Assembly: GCF_000348785.1 (NCBI RefSeq)
Contig: NC_020520.1
Coordinates: 558,001-622,000, forward strand
Length of the DNA: 64,000 nucleotides
Direction of reading: 5' to 3'
From: Ilumatobacter coccineus YM16-304
GTDB lineage: Bacteria > Actinomycetota > Acidimicrobiia > Acidimicrobiales > Ilumatobacteraceae
A program made the translations under genes and the position numbers. Position 1 is the stretch's first letter. The number at the start of each line of letters is the position of its first letter. The notes under the pieces are model-generated. The model was not told where the DNA came from. It worked only from the letters and a program-made list of their open reading frames with translations, and searched no databases. Of the stretch, positions 6,468 through 16,219 are shown piece after piece.

Positions 6468-8570
6468 ATGGCCATGTCGTTTTCCCGTCCTGACCCGGCG
6501 TCGCCGGCCCAGGTCGCCGATGCAACGTTCTCGACCGGGCGGCGTGGGTTCGATCAAGATGAAGTCCGCGACTTCCTGCGGATGGTGTCGACCGAACTCG
6601 GTCGACTCCACGAGCGCGAGCGCTTCCTCGAACGCGAGCTGCGCAACGCGCAGGCCGCGCCGGTGGTCGACGCGTCGCAACTCGACGACGAAGCGCTGAC
6701 CCGGCTGCTCGGCGAAGAGACCGCACGCGTGCTCAACGCGGCCCGCCAGAGTGCGGTCGAGATCCGCGAGAAGGCCGAGCAGGCCGCCGCCCGCCTGCTG
6801 ACCGAAGCCAGCGACGAAGCGGCCCGACGTCGTGAAGAAGCCGAGATCGAGGCGTCACGTCGGCGTGCCGATGCGGCCAACGACGCCGAAGCCGAACTGT
6901 CGATGGCCAAGCAGCAGGGCCGCGAGATGGTCAACGAGGCTCGCGCCTATCGCGAGCGCGTGCTGAGCGAACTCGCCCGCCGACGCGAACTCGCCCGCGA
7001 GCAGATCGAGCAGCTCATCCACGGGCGCGATCGCCTGATGGAATCGTTCGAACGAGCCCGCCTCGTCGCGGTCGAGGTGGTGGCCGAGATGCAACCGCTC
7101 GGCGAGCCCGACGAGTACGTCAACCTGCAGCCGACCACCGGACCCGTGCCCGTGATGGTCGCTCGCAACGACACGCCCCGCGACGACGCCGAAGCCGAGG
7201 CGATCGCCGCCGCCGACCGCGCCGCCACCGCCGCCGCCGCCATGCCGGTCGCCGACGACGCAACGCACGACGCCGACGACACCGAGATCGAGGCCGCGCC
7301 TGACGCCGAGGCAGCGCCTGACACGGCCATCGAGTCGGAGGTCGACACCGAGCCGGACACCGAGACGGTGATCTCCCTCGTCGCCGAAGCAGACGACAGC
7401 GACGACGACGATCTCGAGCACACCGACGCCAGTGCCGAACCGGAGACGGTGGTCGAGGAAGCGGCCGACGTGGTCACCGCGGACGACGAAGCCGTCGATG
7501 TCGACACCGCCGCCGACGACACCCAGGCGCACGACGACGAGGCCGCCGCCGACCTCGACCTCGACCCCGCCGACGACACTCTCGACACCGACGCCGAGGT
7601 GCAGCCCGCCGCAGACGATCCCGCCGCTGATGCGGCCGACGACGCATCGGGCGATGCGTCGGCCGACGACGATGCCGACGATGCCGACGATCACGTGGTC
7701 GTCGACCTGTTCGCCCGGCTTCGTGGCGGCACGACGAACCGCGACGATCACGTCGACGCCGAGCCCGACGAGTCGACCGAAGCAACGATCAGCGACGACG
7801 CCCCCGCCGACACCGACACCGACACCGAACCCGCCGTCGACTCCGCGAGCGCCGACGAGCAGGATGCTGACGACGAAGACGCCGACGACCTGGCGGTCGA
7901 GGCGTCACCGTTCGAACAGCGCGACGCCGACCTCACGCCGCTGATCGTCGCCAGTGCCAAGAAGCTCAAGCGCGTCCTCGCCGACGAACAGAACGAAGTG
8001 CTCGACGGGCTCCGGCGCAACGATGCGGTCGCCGACCTCGACGCCATCGTCCCGCCCGTCCGCGAGCACGCCGCTCGCTACCGCACGGCACTCGTCGACG
8101 ATCTGCTCTGTGCCGCCAACGCCGGCGCGCAGATCGCCGCCCCCGAATCGACCAAGAAGCTCAAGAAGGCCGACGCCAACGAGGCGATCGACCACGCCGG
8201 CACCATGCTCGACGAGCGTCTGGTCGGTCCGCTGCGCGACCGACTCGAACGCTGCATCAGCGAGGGCGACGGCGACAACGCCGCGATCACCCAGAAGGTG
8301 CGTGCCGTCTACCGCGAGTGGAAGACGCAACACATCGACGAGACCCTCGACGACGTGATGCGCGCCGCGCACGGACGTGGCGTGTTCGCAGCGACCGAAC
8401 CCGGAACCCCGACCCGGTGGACGACCGATCAGCGCTTCACCGCGTGCCCCGATTGCGACGACAACGCGCTCGAAGGAGCGGTCGCCGCCGGTGATCCGTT
8501 CCCGACCGGACACACCTTCGCACCGGCTCATCCGGGCTGCCGCTGCATGTTGCTCCCGGCCGCCCCCTAG
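6468..8570 (+). CDS. DivIVA-domain coiled-coil protein with acidic middle and phage-head-like Cys/His tail
   Basis: About 700 residues. Residues 12-55 carry a DivIVA-type N-terminal motif (FSTGRRGFDQDEVRDFL) followed by a coiled coil to about residue 200, which suggests assembly at curved membrane or the cell pole. Residues about 235-485 are extremely Asp/Glu/Ala-rich and probably disordered. Residues 490-640 return to a charged helical region. The end has C660-P-D-C663, then H688-P-G-C-R-C693: a CxxC/HPxCRC arrangement like the C-terminus of Mu gpF/SPP1 gp7 phage head-morphogenesis proteins, likely zinc-binding. There is no other phage gene nearby, so this looks like a domesticated domain. 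Second in-frame ATG at 6474. Confidence 0.75.
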   Translation: MAMSFSRPDPASPAQVADATFSTGRRGFDQDEVRDFLRMVSTELGRLHERERFLERELRNAQAAPVVDASQLDDEALTRLLGEETARVLNAARQSAVEIREKAEQAAARLLTEASDEAARRREEAEIEASRRRADAANDAEAELSMAKQQGREMVNEARAYRERVLSELARRRELAREQIEQLIHGRDRLMESFERARLVAVEVVAEMQPLGEPDEYVNLQPTTGPVPVMVARNDTPRDDAEAEAIAAADRAATAAAAMPVADDATHDADDTEIEAAPDAEAAPDTAIESEVDTEPDTETVISLVAEADDSDDDDLEHTDASAEPETVVEEAADVVTADDEAVDVDTAADDTQAHDDEAAADLDLDPADDTLDTDAEVQPAADDPAADAADDASGDASADDDADDADDHVVVDLFARLRGGTTNRDDHVDAEPDESTEATISDDAPADTDTDTEPAVDSASADEQDADDEDADDLAVEASPFEQRDADLTPLIVASAKKLKRVLADEQNEVLDGLRRNDAVADLDAIVPPVREHAARYRTALVDDLLCAANAGAQIAAPESTKKLKKADANEAIDHAGTMLDERLVGPLRDRLERCISEGDGDNAAITQKVRAVYREWKTQHIDETLDDVMRAAHGRGVFAATEPGTPTRWTTDQRFTACPDCDDNALEGAVAAGDPFPTGHTFAPAHPGCRCMLLPAAP

Positions 8571-8573
8571 GCT
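8568..8573 (+). promoter_or_regulatory. -10 box TAGGCT for UPF0182 gene
   Basis: TAGGCT, whose TAG is the stop codon of the preceding gene, ends 8 nt before ATG 8582. Lets the UPF0182 gene be transcribed without a leader from inside the upstream stop. Confidence 0.4.
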
Positions 8574-8581
8574 CAGCGTCG

Positions 8582-11500
8582 ATGCGGCGCTCTTCTGACC
8601 TCCCGGTCGATGCGCCACGCCGCCGTGTCAGCGGCCGTGGTGTTCTCATCGTTCTCGGTGGACTCTTCCTCTTCGTACTGATCTTCGGTCGCGCCATCGC
8701 GCGTTTCTACGTCGATTACCTCTGGCACGACGCGCTCGATCGCGGCGACATCTTCTGGGGCGTGATCGGAGCAAAAGTCACGCTCTTCCTGGGGTTCTTC
8801 GCGATCTTCGCGGTGCTCGCCGGGCTGAACCTGTTCGTCGCCGACCGCGTCGCACCCGAGACGTTCCCGGCCGAGGTGCACCCGTACGTCGAGCGATTCC
8901 ACGACCTGTTCGGCCGCCGGCTGCGGCTGCTGCGCTACCTCGTCGCGCTGCTGTTCGCGATCATGTTGGCGATCCCGGCGATCGCCCGATGGCAGCAGTG
9001 GCTGCTGTTCCGCAACTCGAAGAGCTTCGGAGTGGCCGACGCGCAGTTCGGCAACGACGTCGGTTTCTACGTCTTCCAGTTGCCGTTCCTGTCGTTCGTG
9101 TTCGACTGGATGTTCGCCGCGGTCATCGTCGTGCTCCTGCTCACGATCGCAGCGCACGTGCTCAACGGCGGCGTCGTGTTCGTGTCGCCGGTGCCGGTCA
9201 TCCGCCAGGCCACCAAGACCCACGTGGCGGTGCTCCTCGCGCTGCTCGCCGTGCTCAAAGCGGCCGACTACTGGCTCGACCGCTACGAGCTCACCAACGC
9301 GCAGACCGGCATCGTGCAGGGCGCGACCTATTCGGTCGTCAACGCGCAGATACCCGCGATCATGTTGCTCATCCTCATCGCCGGGCTCACGGCGGTGCTG
9401 TACTTCTCGGTGGCCAAGACCGGCTCGTTCCGGCTCCCGGTCATCGCCTCGGCGCTGTGGCTGGTCGTGTCGATCGTCGGCGGTGTGATCTACCCGGCCG
9501 TCGTGCAGGGCCTGATCGTCAACCCCGATCAGGAGAGTCGTGAGTCGGAATACATCGAACGCAACGTCCGAGCCACACGCGAGGCGTACGACCTCACCGA
9601 GGTCGACGTTCGCCCGATCGAGTTCGACGACGACCTGACCGCTGCCGAGGTCGAGTCCGACCTCGAAGCGATCGACAACGTGCGCCTGCTCAACCCGACA
9701 GCCATGCTCGACCGGTTCGTGTTCGACCGTGGCGACGTGTCGGAGCTCACCATCAACGACCTCGACGTCGACCGCCAGTCGCTCGACGGCAAAGACGAAC
9801 AGGTCTTCGTCGGTGCGCTCGAACTCGACCTCGCCGGCATCCCCAACCGAAGCTGGCAGGGTCTCCACCTGCTCAACACGCGTGGCTGCGGCATGGTCAT
9901 GGCGCCGGCCAACGCGGTCACCGCACGCGGCCAGCGGCCCGTGTACCAGACGGTCGAACTCGAACGTCCCGAGCTCTACTTCAGCCCGTCGCTCACCGGC
10001 TACGCCATCGCCAACACCGAGTCGAACGAACGCGAGTGCGAGGAACCGCACCAGTACGAAGGCGAGCTCGGCGTGCCGATGTCGTCGTTCGTGCGCAAGG
10101 CGGCGTTCTCGCTGGCCTTCCTCGACTACAACCTGCTGCTGTCGGGCGCGATCCAGAGCGACTCCACGATGCTGTGGGTGCGCGGCATCAACGATCGCCT
10201 CGAGAAGCTCGCTCCGTTCCTGTCGTACGACGCCGACCCCTACCCGGTCGCGTTGAACGGCCGGGTCAACTGGGTGGTCGATGCGTACACCACCACGAGC
10301 CGGTACCCGTACTCCGAGAGCGTCGGCGACGTGAGCCGTTCGAGCTCGTCGGGTCTCAGCTCGAGCGACAACTACATCCGCAACAGCGTGAAGGTCGTCG
10401 TCGACGGCTACAGCGGCGACACCACCTTCTACGCGGTCGACGAAGAAGATCCGATCCTGCGGGCCTGGCGCAGTGCCTTCCCGGATCTGTTCACCGACTT
10501 CGCCGAGATGCCCGACGAGCTGCGCGAGCATCTCCGCTACCCGGAAGATCTCTTCCGTGTGCAGACCGAGCGCTACTCGAAGTACCGGATCGACCCCGAG
10601 TTGTTCTTCGACCGCACGGGTGCGTGGTCGATCGCCCAGGCTCCTCCGGGCACGCCGACCGCGGCGACCACGACCGGCACGGCCACCGAGTCGACCACGG
10701 CTGGTTCGGCCTCGCGCAACACGTTCGCCGTCGAGGCCAACACGCCTCGCTTCTCGCCGTACTACACGTACTTCGACACGAGCTTGCCCGATGAGCCGCT
10801 CGACGAGGAGTTCGTGCTGTTCCGGCCGTTCGTCGAGTTCTCGACCGACAACTCGCGTACCCAGCTCCAGGCGTACATGACGGCGTCGAGCGACCCCGAC
10901 ACCTACGGTCAGCTCACCACCTACGTGGTGCAGCCGGGCGACGAGAACCAGTTGCCCGACGGCCCGCTGCGCGTCGCGTCCGACGCCGAGTCGACCGAGC
11001 TGATCTCGCTGCGCATCTCGCGAGACAACGACGGTGGCACCGGCGTCGTGTTCGGCGACCTCCAGGTCGTGCCCGTCGCCGATGGACTCATCTACATCCG
11101 CCCGTACTACGTCACGCAGAGCCAGACCGGGAGCCGGGTCAGCCAGACCACCGAGTTCCGTGCGGTCATCGTGTCGCACGACGGTCAGGCCGTGCTGGCC
11201 CAGACGATCACCGAGGCGCTCACCGAGCTGTTCCCCGGGTTCGACGGTGAACTCGACGAGATCGCCGAGATCGATCCCGACGACCCGGCGGCCGAGCCGA
11301 CCGATCCCGACGATCCCGATGCCACTCCCGTCGACCGCACGTCCGACGAGCTGTTGCTCGCCGTCAACGACCTGCTGATCGAGGCCGACGCGGCACTGGC
11401 GTCGGGCGACCTCGGGGCGTACCAAGACAAGGTCGACGAGGCGAATGCCACCCTGGCGCAGGCCATCGAACTGCTCGGCATCGCTCCCGAACCCGAACCC

Positions 11501-11608
11501 GAGTCGACCGACGACGGTGACGAATCATCCGAGGGCGACGAAGCCGGAGACGACGAGCCGGCTACGGACGACGGCGACGAATCGTCGTCCGACGACACCG
11601 ACGGCTGA
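8582..11608 (+). CDS. UPF0182 family large membrane protein
   Basis: 1008 residues, matching the usual length (about 950-1000) of the actinobacterial UPF0182/COG1615 family of unknown function. The first about 310 residues contain roughly seven TM helices (for example GVLIVLGGLFLFVLIFGRAIA and VTLFLGFFAIFAVLAGL); the rest is one long extracytoplasmic domain with family-typical stretches such as YFSPSLTGYAI and NSVKVVVDGYSGDTTFY. A Thr/Ser-rich insertion (about 690-715) and a very acidic tail follow. Only 11 bp separate it from the upstream gene. Confidence 0.93.
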   Translation: MRRSSDLPVDAPRRRVSGRGVLIVLGGLFLFVLIFGRAIARFYVDYLWHDALDRGDIFWGVIGAKVTLFLGFFAIFAVLAGLNLFVADRVAPETFPAEVHPYVERFHDLFGRRLRLLRYLVALLFAIMLAIPAIARWQQWLLFRNSKSFGVADAQFGNDVGFYVFQLPFLSFVFDWMFAAVIVVLLLTIAAHVLNGGVVFVSPVPVIRQATKTHVAVLLALLAVLKAADYWLDRYELTNAQTGIVQGATYSVVNAQIPAIMLLILIAGLTAVLYFSVAKTGSFRLPVIASALWLVVSIVGGVIYPAVVQGLIVNPDQESRESEYIERNVRATREAYDLTEVDVRPIEFDDDLTAAEVESDLEAIDNVRLLNPTAMLDRFVFDRGDVSELTINDLDVDRQSLDGKDEQVFVGALELDLAGIPNRSWQGLHLLNTRGCGMVMAPANAVTARGQRPVYQTVELERPELYFSPSLTGYAIANTESNERECEEPHQYEGELGVPMSSFVRKAAFSLAFLDYNLLLSGAIQSDSTMLWVRGINDRLEKLAPFLSYDADPYPVALNGRVNWVVDAYTTTSRYPYSESVGDVSRSSSSGLSSSDNYIRNSVKVVVDGYSGDTTFYAVDEEDPILRAWRSAFPDLFTDFAEMPDELREHLRYPEDLFRVQTERYSKYRIDPELFFDRTGAWSIAQAPPGTPTAATTTGTATESTTAGSASRNTFAVEANTPRFSPYYTYFDTSLPDEPLDEEFVLFRPFVEFSTDNSRTQLQAYMTASSDPDTYGQLTTYVVQPGDENQLPDGPLRVASDAESTELISLRISRDNDGGTGVVFGDLQVVPVADGLIYIRPYYVTQSQTGSRVSQTTEFRAVIVSHDGQAVLAQTITEALTELFPGFDGELDEIAEIDPDDPAAEPTDPDDPDATPVDRTSDELLLAVNDLLIEADAALASGDLGAYQDKVDEANATLAQAIELLGIAPEPEPESTDDGDESSEGDEAGDDEPATDDGDESSSDDTDG

Positions 11609-11678
11609 CGCGCTGCGCCCGAACCGATCGGGCACCGCATCGTGCCGGTGAACAGGGGCGCCGCGCTCCGCCGAAGCG

Positions 11679-12683
11679 TCAGGCGGTGCCGGGGCGGCGA
11701 AGCCGTTCGACGAGCTCGGCGAGATCGTTGCGGAACTGGATCTCGTAGCGGGCCTGCTCGTTGGCGAGCCGTGTCTGGCCCGAGGTGATCTCGTCGAGGC
11801 GCTGCTCGATGGCGGCGGTGTCGCCGCCGCGCTCGTTGACGGCGTCGAGGTCGCTGCTCAGCTCGGTGAGCTGATTGGCGAGCTCGACGGAGATCTGCGT
11901 GACGCGAACGTCGAGGGCGCTCATCTTCTCGGCGATCTGGCCGATCTGGAGGCGGAGCTCGTCGTCGACGGCGCGCGGGGGTGTGTGATCGGTGTCGGCC
12001 GACTCGATCGCTGCGGCCTTCTCAGCCGTGTCTTTCGCCACGAGGGCGAGGTCGGCGAGGTGGAGCCGCTGTTCTTCGACCGTTGCCGCGAGCGCGGCGA
12101 CCTGTTCGGCGAGGCGTCGCTCGACGTCGTCGACGCGCGGGTCGCCGACGGGCTTCGCCGCAGACGCGGACGCGGCGGTGGCGATCCCTTCGACGGCGCC
12201 GATCTTGCCGTCGACGTCGCCGACTCGTCCTTCGACTTGGCCGACTTTGGTTTCGACGGCGCTGACTTTGCCGTCGACGTCGCCGACTCGTCCTTCGACT
12301 TGGCCGACTTTGGTTTCGACGGCGCTGACTTTGCCGTCGACTTCGCCGACTCGGGCCTCGACGCTGCCGACCTTGCTGACCACGTCGCCGACGTTCGACT
12401 CGACCGTTCCGACCTTCGACGCCATCGACCCGACGGCGCTGGCGACCTCGCCGACGCGGCCCTCGACCGCACCCACCTGACCCTGCACGGTGACGACCTG
12501 CACCTCGACGTCACCCACCTGGGTGGAGAGGCGCTGGTTCTCGGCGTCGAGATGCACGACTCGCTCTTCGAGTTGCGACTTGGCCGCGTCGGCCTGGTCG
12601 AGGCGCTCGCGCATGGTCACCAACTGCTCCTGCATCATCCGCAGGTGTTCGGCGTCGTTGTTCTTCTTTCGAAAGAGTCCCAT
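11679..12683 (-). CDS. Coiled-coil protein with 21-residue repeats
   Basis: 334 residues starting MGLFRKKNNDAEH, preceded by AGGAA 4-8 nt upstream. Almost the entire chain is predicted coil: heptad sequence through residues 15-70, then a run of GKVSAVETKVGQVEGRVGDVD-type units of 21 residues (three heptads), two of them identical at DNA level. The C-terminal half continues as coil (LADLALVAKDTAEKAAAIES) ending in FRNDLAELVERLRR. No TM segment. A filament-like or spacer role is likely; no family recognised. Divergent from trpB2. Confidence 0.75.
   Translation of the reverse strand: MGLFRKKNNDAEHLRMMQEQLVTMRERLDQADAAKSQLEERVVHLDAENQRLSTQVGDVEVQVVTVQGQVGAVEGRVGEVASAVGSMASKVGTVESNVGDVVSKVGSVEARVGEVDGKVSAVETKVGQVEGRVGDVDGKVSAVETKVGQVEGRVGDVDGKIGAVEGIATAASASAAKPVGDPRVDDVERRLAEQVAALAATVEEQRLHLADLALVAKDTAEKAAAIESADTDHTPPRAVDDELRLQIGQIAEKMSALDVRVTQISVELANQLTELSSDLDAVNERGGDTAAIEQRLDEITSGQTRLANEQARYEIQFRNDLAELVERLRRPGTA
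12207..12353. repeat. 63-bp tandem repeat in coiled-coil gene
   Basis: Units begin at 12207, 12270 and 12333 (the third partial). Two complete copies are practically identical over 63 bp and encode 21 residues, exactly three heptads, so unit number can change without breaking the coil register. Confidence 0.85.
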
Positions 12684-12709
12684 GAGTTCCTGGCAGAAAT
12701 CTACCTGAC

Positions 12710-12715
12710 TACTGT
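12710..12715 (+). promoter_or_regulatory. -10 box TACTGT for trpB2
   Basis: TACTGT ends 8 nt before ATG 12724, with TTCCTG at 12687 as a weak -35 at 17-bp spacing. Leaderless arrangement. Confidence 0.4.
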
Positions 12716-12723
12716 TTCGCAAC

Positions 12724-14094
12724 ATGGCTGGCCACGACACTCCCAAGAAGATCCACCTCGACGAATCCGAGATGCCGACGCAGTGGTACAACGTCGTCGC
12801 CGATCTCCCCACGCCTCCGCCCCCGGCGCTGCACCCCGGAACCCACGAGCCGGCCGGCCCCGACGACTTCGCGCCGCTGTTCCCGATGGCGCTCATCGAG
12901 CAGGAGGTCACCACCGAGCGGTACGTCGACATTCCGGGCGGCGTGCTCGACGTGTACAAGCTGTGGCGGCCGAGCCCGCTGTTCCGCGCCAAGCGCCTCG
13001 AGGAGATGCTCGACACCCCGGCGCGCATCTACTACAAGTACGAGGGTGTGAGCCCGGCCGGGTCGCACAAGCCCAACACCTCGGTGCCCCAGGCGTACTA
13101 CAACCACCAGGAGGGCATCACGAAGCTCACCACCGAGACCGGTGCCGGGCAGTGGGGCAGCGCGCTGGCGTTCGCCACGGCGCAGTACGGCATGGAGTGT
13201 GAGATCTGGCAGGTGGCGGCGTCGTACAAGCAGAAGCCGTACCGCAAGACGATGATGGAGATCTGGGGCGCCACGCTGCACTCGTCGCCGTCCGAGCTCA
13301 CCGAGTTCGGTCGAGCGCTGCTCGCCGAGAACCCCGACCACACCGGTTCGCTCGGCATCGCGATCTCCGAAGCGGTCGCCATGTGTGTGGCCGATCCCAA
13401 CGCTCGGTACGCGCTCGGCTCGGTGCTCAACCACGTGCTGATGCACCAGACGATCATCGGCGAAGAAGCACTGCTGCAACTCGCCAAGGTCGACGAGACA
13501 CCCGACGTGCTGGTGGGTTGCACCGGCGGCGGGTCGAACTTCGGTGGGCTCGCGTTCCCGTTCCTGCGCGAGAAGCTGGCCGGCAAGATGGATCCGATCA
13601 TCCGTTGCGTCGAGCCGGCAGCGTGCCCGACGCTCACGAAGGGCGAGTACCGCTACGACTTCGGCGACAGCGCCGGCATGACCCCGCTGATGAAGATGCA
13701 CACGCTCGGTCACAGCTTCGTGCCCGAACCGATCCACGCCGGCGGGCTCCGCTATCACGGCATGGCGCCGCTCGTCTCGCACGTCTACAACGAAGGTCTC
13801 GTCGAGGCGATCGCCATCCCGCAGCGCGAGTGCTTCGCCGCTGCGATCGACTTCGCCAAGACCGAGGGGATCGTGCCGGCGCCCGAGCCGACACACGCCA
13901 TCGCCGCGGCCGTTCGTGAAGCGTTGGCGTGCAAGGAGTCGGGTGAGGAGAAGGTCATCCTCACCGCGCTGTGCGGCCACGGCCACCTCGACCTGGCGAG
14001 CTACGAGAAGTACCTCCACGGCGACATGGTCGACTACGAACTGCCCGACGATGCGATCGCCGAAGCGATGAAGTCGGTGCCCGTCCTCAACTGA
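12724..14094 (+). CDS. trpB2: Stand-alone tryptophan synthase beta-like protein, TrpB2 clade
   Basis: 456 residues, longer than classic TrpB (about 400) and with the extended N-terminus of the TrpB2 group ([20 protein letters not shown]). PLP Lys is K116 in [10 protein letters not shown]; the phosphate-binding Gly loop is [11 protein letters not shown]. TrpB2 enzymes condense indole with serine (or phosphoserine) and are usually made without a TrpA partner; none is nearby, which agrees with a stand-alone indole-salvage role. Whether tryptophan is the only product cannot be told from sequence. Confidence 0.93.
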   Translation: MAGHDTPKKIHLDESEMPTQWYNVVADLPTPPPPALHPGTHEPAGPDDFAPLFPMALIEQEVTTERYVDIPGGVLDVYKLWRPSPLFRAKRLEEMLDTPARIYYKYEGVSPAGSHKPNTSVPQAYYNHQEGITKLTTETGAGQWGSALAFATAQYGMECEIWQVAASYKQKPYRKTMMEIWGATLHSSPSELTEFGRALLAENPDHTGSLGIAISEAVAMCVADPNARYALGSVLNHVLMHQTIIGEEALLQLAKVDETPDVLVGCTGGGSNFGGLAFPFLREKLAGKMDPIIRCVEPAACPTLTKGEYRYDFGDSAGMTPLMKMHTLGHSFVPEPIHAGGLRYHGMAPLVSHVYNEGLVEAIAIPQRECFAAAIDFAKTEGIVPAPEPTHAIAAAVREALACKESGEEKVILTALCGHGHLDLASYEKYLHGDMVDYELPDDAIAEAMKSVPVLN

Positions 14095-14147
14095 GCAACG
14101 TCGGCGCCGCGGTCTGGCGGGGTCGGTGGATGGGCAATACTCGTTCG

Positions 14148-16181
14148 GTGACCTCGCACGACCCGTCCGATGCCATCGCCGAGGGAGGAGCACGCCGATT
14201 CGTCGCGCTGGTGGCCGTGGCGGGCTTCCTCGCTTCGGCGATGCTCGTCCTCTCGCTCGCGCCCGATGCGCCTCGCGCCCGTTCGGCGACCGGCGAGATC
14301 GTGGCGACCGAACCGACGCGCCTGCTCGACACACGGCCGGGCGAGTCGACGATCGACGGCGAGTCGGCGGGGGAAGGACGCATCGAGGCGGGCGAGACCC
14401 TGAGCGTGCGCGTGGCCGGACGGGCCGAGGTGCCGGCCGATGCCGGCGCCGCCTTCCTCAACGTCGTGGCGATCAGCCCGGAGCGGCGCGGCTACCTGAC
14501 GATCTTCCCGTGCGACGGCGACCAGCCGACGGCGGCGAGCCTCAACTACGAGGGCGGCAGCGTCACCGCGAACGCCACGCTCGCCCGGCTGTCGGGTGAC
14601 GGCTCCGTGTGCATCTTCTCGTCGGCCACGACCCACCTGGTCGCCGACGTGACGGGCAGCGTGCCCGACGACGGCTCGCCGGTGGCGCTCACGCCCGCCC
14701 GTCTCTTCGACTCGCGTGACACCGGCACGACCGTCGACGACCTGTTCCTCGGTGGCGGTCCGGTCGACGTCGACTCGGTGACGCCGATCGACGTGGCCGG
14801 ACGCGGTGGCGTGCCCGCCGACGCGGCGTCGGTGATGCTCAACGTCACCGCCGTCGGCGCGCAAGCCAACGGGTGGGTCACCGTGTTCTCGTGCGACGAC
14901 GACGTGCCGCTCGCCGCCAACCTCAACTACTCGGCTGGCGGGGTGGTCGGCAACGGAGCGCTCGCGACGCTCGACGACACCGGGCGAGTGTGCGTCTACT
15001 CGAAGGCGTCGATCGAGCTCGTCGTCGACGTGACGGCGTACGTGCCCGACGATCGTGACCCGGTGGCGGCCGAGCCGATCCGACTGCTCGAGAGCCGGTT
15101 CACGAGGAGCAACTCGACCATCGACGGGCAGAGCTGGCGTCTCGGACGTCGCTTCGGCGGGACGACCACGCAGCTCCAGATCGGCGGCCGGTGGTTCGTC
15201 CCCGACGGGATCGACGCGGCGTTCATCAACGTCACGGCGATCGGCCCGTCGACGCGTGGCTTCGTCACGATCTACCCGTGCGGCACCGAGCGTCCCAACG
15301 CGGCGAGCCTCAACTTCGTCGCCGGTGAGGTGCGTGCCAACTCGGTGCTCGTCAAGCTGGGCGGAGGAGGCACGGCGTGCATCTACACGTCGGCCGAGAC
15401 CGATCTCGTCGTCGACCTGTCGGGCTGGATCGACGACCCGGCGACCGCACCGCCCACCGAGCCGCCGCCGACGTCGACACCCGGGGCCACGCCCGACACC
15501 GTCGTGGCGCCGTCGACGACGCAACCGCCTGCGACGTCGCCGACGAGCGGGGCGTTCAGCCTCCTGATCGAGCAGCCGGGCTATGGGGTGATCCGGTGGG
15601 ATCCGTGCCGTCCGATCCGCTATCTCGTCAACAGTGCGCTGGCCACGCCCGAGCAGATCTTCTACATGAACCAGGGGATCGCCAAGATCGAGCAGGCGAG
15701 CGGAATCGACTTCGAGTACGTGGGCCAGACCGACGGTGGCCACGAACTCGACGTGCCGGCCGGTCAGAACGCCGATGCGGTGTTGGTGTTCAGCAGCCGT
15801 GCGCTGTCGTCACGCCTCGTCGGCAACGTCGGAGTCGGTGGACCGAGCGTGAACTTCTACAGCGGCGGCCGAGCCCGTATGACCTCCGGTGGGGTCGCCG
15901 TCGACACCGAGCAGATGACGCAGGGCAACCAGCATCTGGTGTGGGCGCACGAACTCGCGCACATGCTCAACCTCGGTCACGTCTCCGATCCGAACGAACT
16001 GATGGCGCCGCTGCTCGACGGACAGAACGACTTCGGCCCCGGTGATCGGCAGGGCCTGTGGACGGTCGGCGCAGCGCAGGGGTGCCTGCCGGCGGTGCGA
16101 GCAGGCGATCACCTCGTCGCTTCGGAGTCGAACTTCGGTCACGAACATCACGACGGGCACGACGAGCAGCACACCGACTGA
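14148..16181 (+). CDS. Secreted metzincin-like metalloprotease with RLLDTR repeats
   Basis: About 677 residues. An N-terminal hydrophobic signal (FVALVAVAGFLASAMLVLSL) is followed by three repeats of about 125 residues with the pattern RLLDTR..STIDG..VAGRAEVP..NVVAIS..FPC..AASLNY..VCIFSSATTHLVADV. A Pro/Thr linker (about 435-470) leads to a peptidase domain with HELAHMLNLGH: HExxH with the third His at metzincin spacing, but Asn where metzincins have Gly, and a Met-turn LMAP downstream. The His-rich tail (HEHHDGHDEQH) may bind metal. GTG 14148 is chosen because AATACT lies 6 nt upstream; ATG 14130 is an alternative. Confidence 0.82.
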   Translation: MTSHDPSDAIAEGGARRFVALVAVAGFLASAMLVLSLAPDAPRARSATGEIVATEPTRLLDTRPGESTIDGESAGEGRIEAGETLSVRVAGRAEVPADAGAAFLNVVAISPERRGYLTIFPCDGDQPTAASLNYEGGSVTANATLARLSGDGSVCIFSSATTHLVADVTGSVPDDGSPVALTPARLFDSRDTGTTVDDLFLGGGPVDVDSVTPIDVAGRGGVPADAASVMLNVTAVGAQANGWVTVFSCDDDVPLAANLNYSAGGVVGNGALATLDDTGRVCVYSKASIELVVDVTAYVPDDRDPVAAEPIRLLESRFTRSNSTIDGQSWRLGRRFGGTTTQLQIGGRWFVPDGIDAAFINVTAIGPSTRGFVTIYPCGTERPNAASLNFVAGEVRANSVLVKLGGGGTACIYTSAETDLVVDLSGWIDDPATAPPTEPPPTSTPGATPDTVVAPSTTQPPATSPTSGAFSLLIEQPGYGVIRWDPCRPIRYLVNSALATPEQIFYMNQGIAKIEQASGIDFEYVGQTDGGHELDVPAGQNADAVLVFSSRALSSRLVGNVGVGGPSVNFYSGGRARMTSGGVAVDTEQMTQGNQHLVWAHELAHMLNLGHVSDPNELMAPLLDGQNDFGPGDRQGLWTVGAAQGCLPAVRAGDHLVASESNFGHEHHDGHDEQHTD

Positions 16182-16219
16182 CCGGCTCCGGGTCGTGCGC
16201 CGCGCACGGCGGCGTCGCG

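Noticed and set aside
6855-7751. Val/Gly-rich open frame antisense to the acidic region of the DivIVA-domain gene
   Set aside because: Complement of GAC/GAA-rich codons; low complexity, no start signal.
8573-11425. Long open frame antisense to the UPF0182 gene
   Set aside because: Shadow of a GC-rich gene: His/Arg/Val-rich composition, no family motif, while the sense frame encodes a full-length conserved protein.
12207-12353. 63-bp repeats considered as regulatory iterons
   Set aside because: They lie inside a coding frame and encode heptads in register.
13971-14147. Upstream extension of the metalloprotease frame into trpB2
   Set aside because: Overlaps the conserved TrpB2 C-terminus in another frame and would bury the signal peptide.
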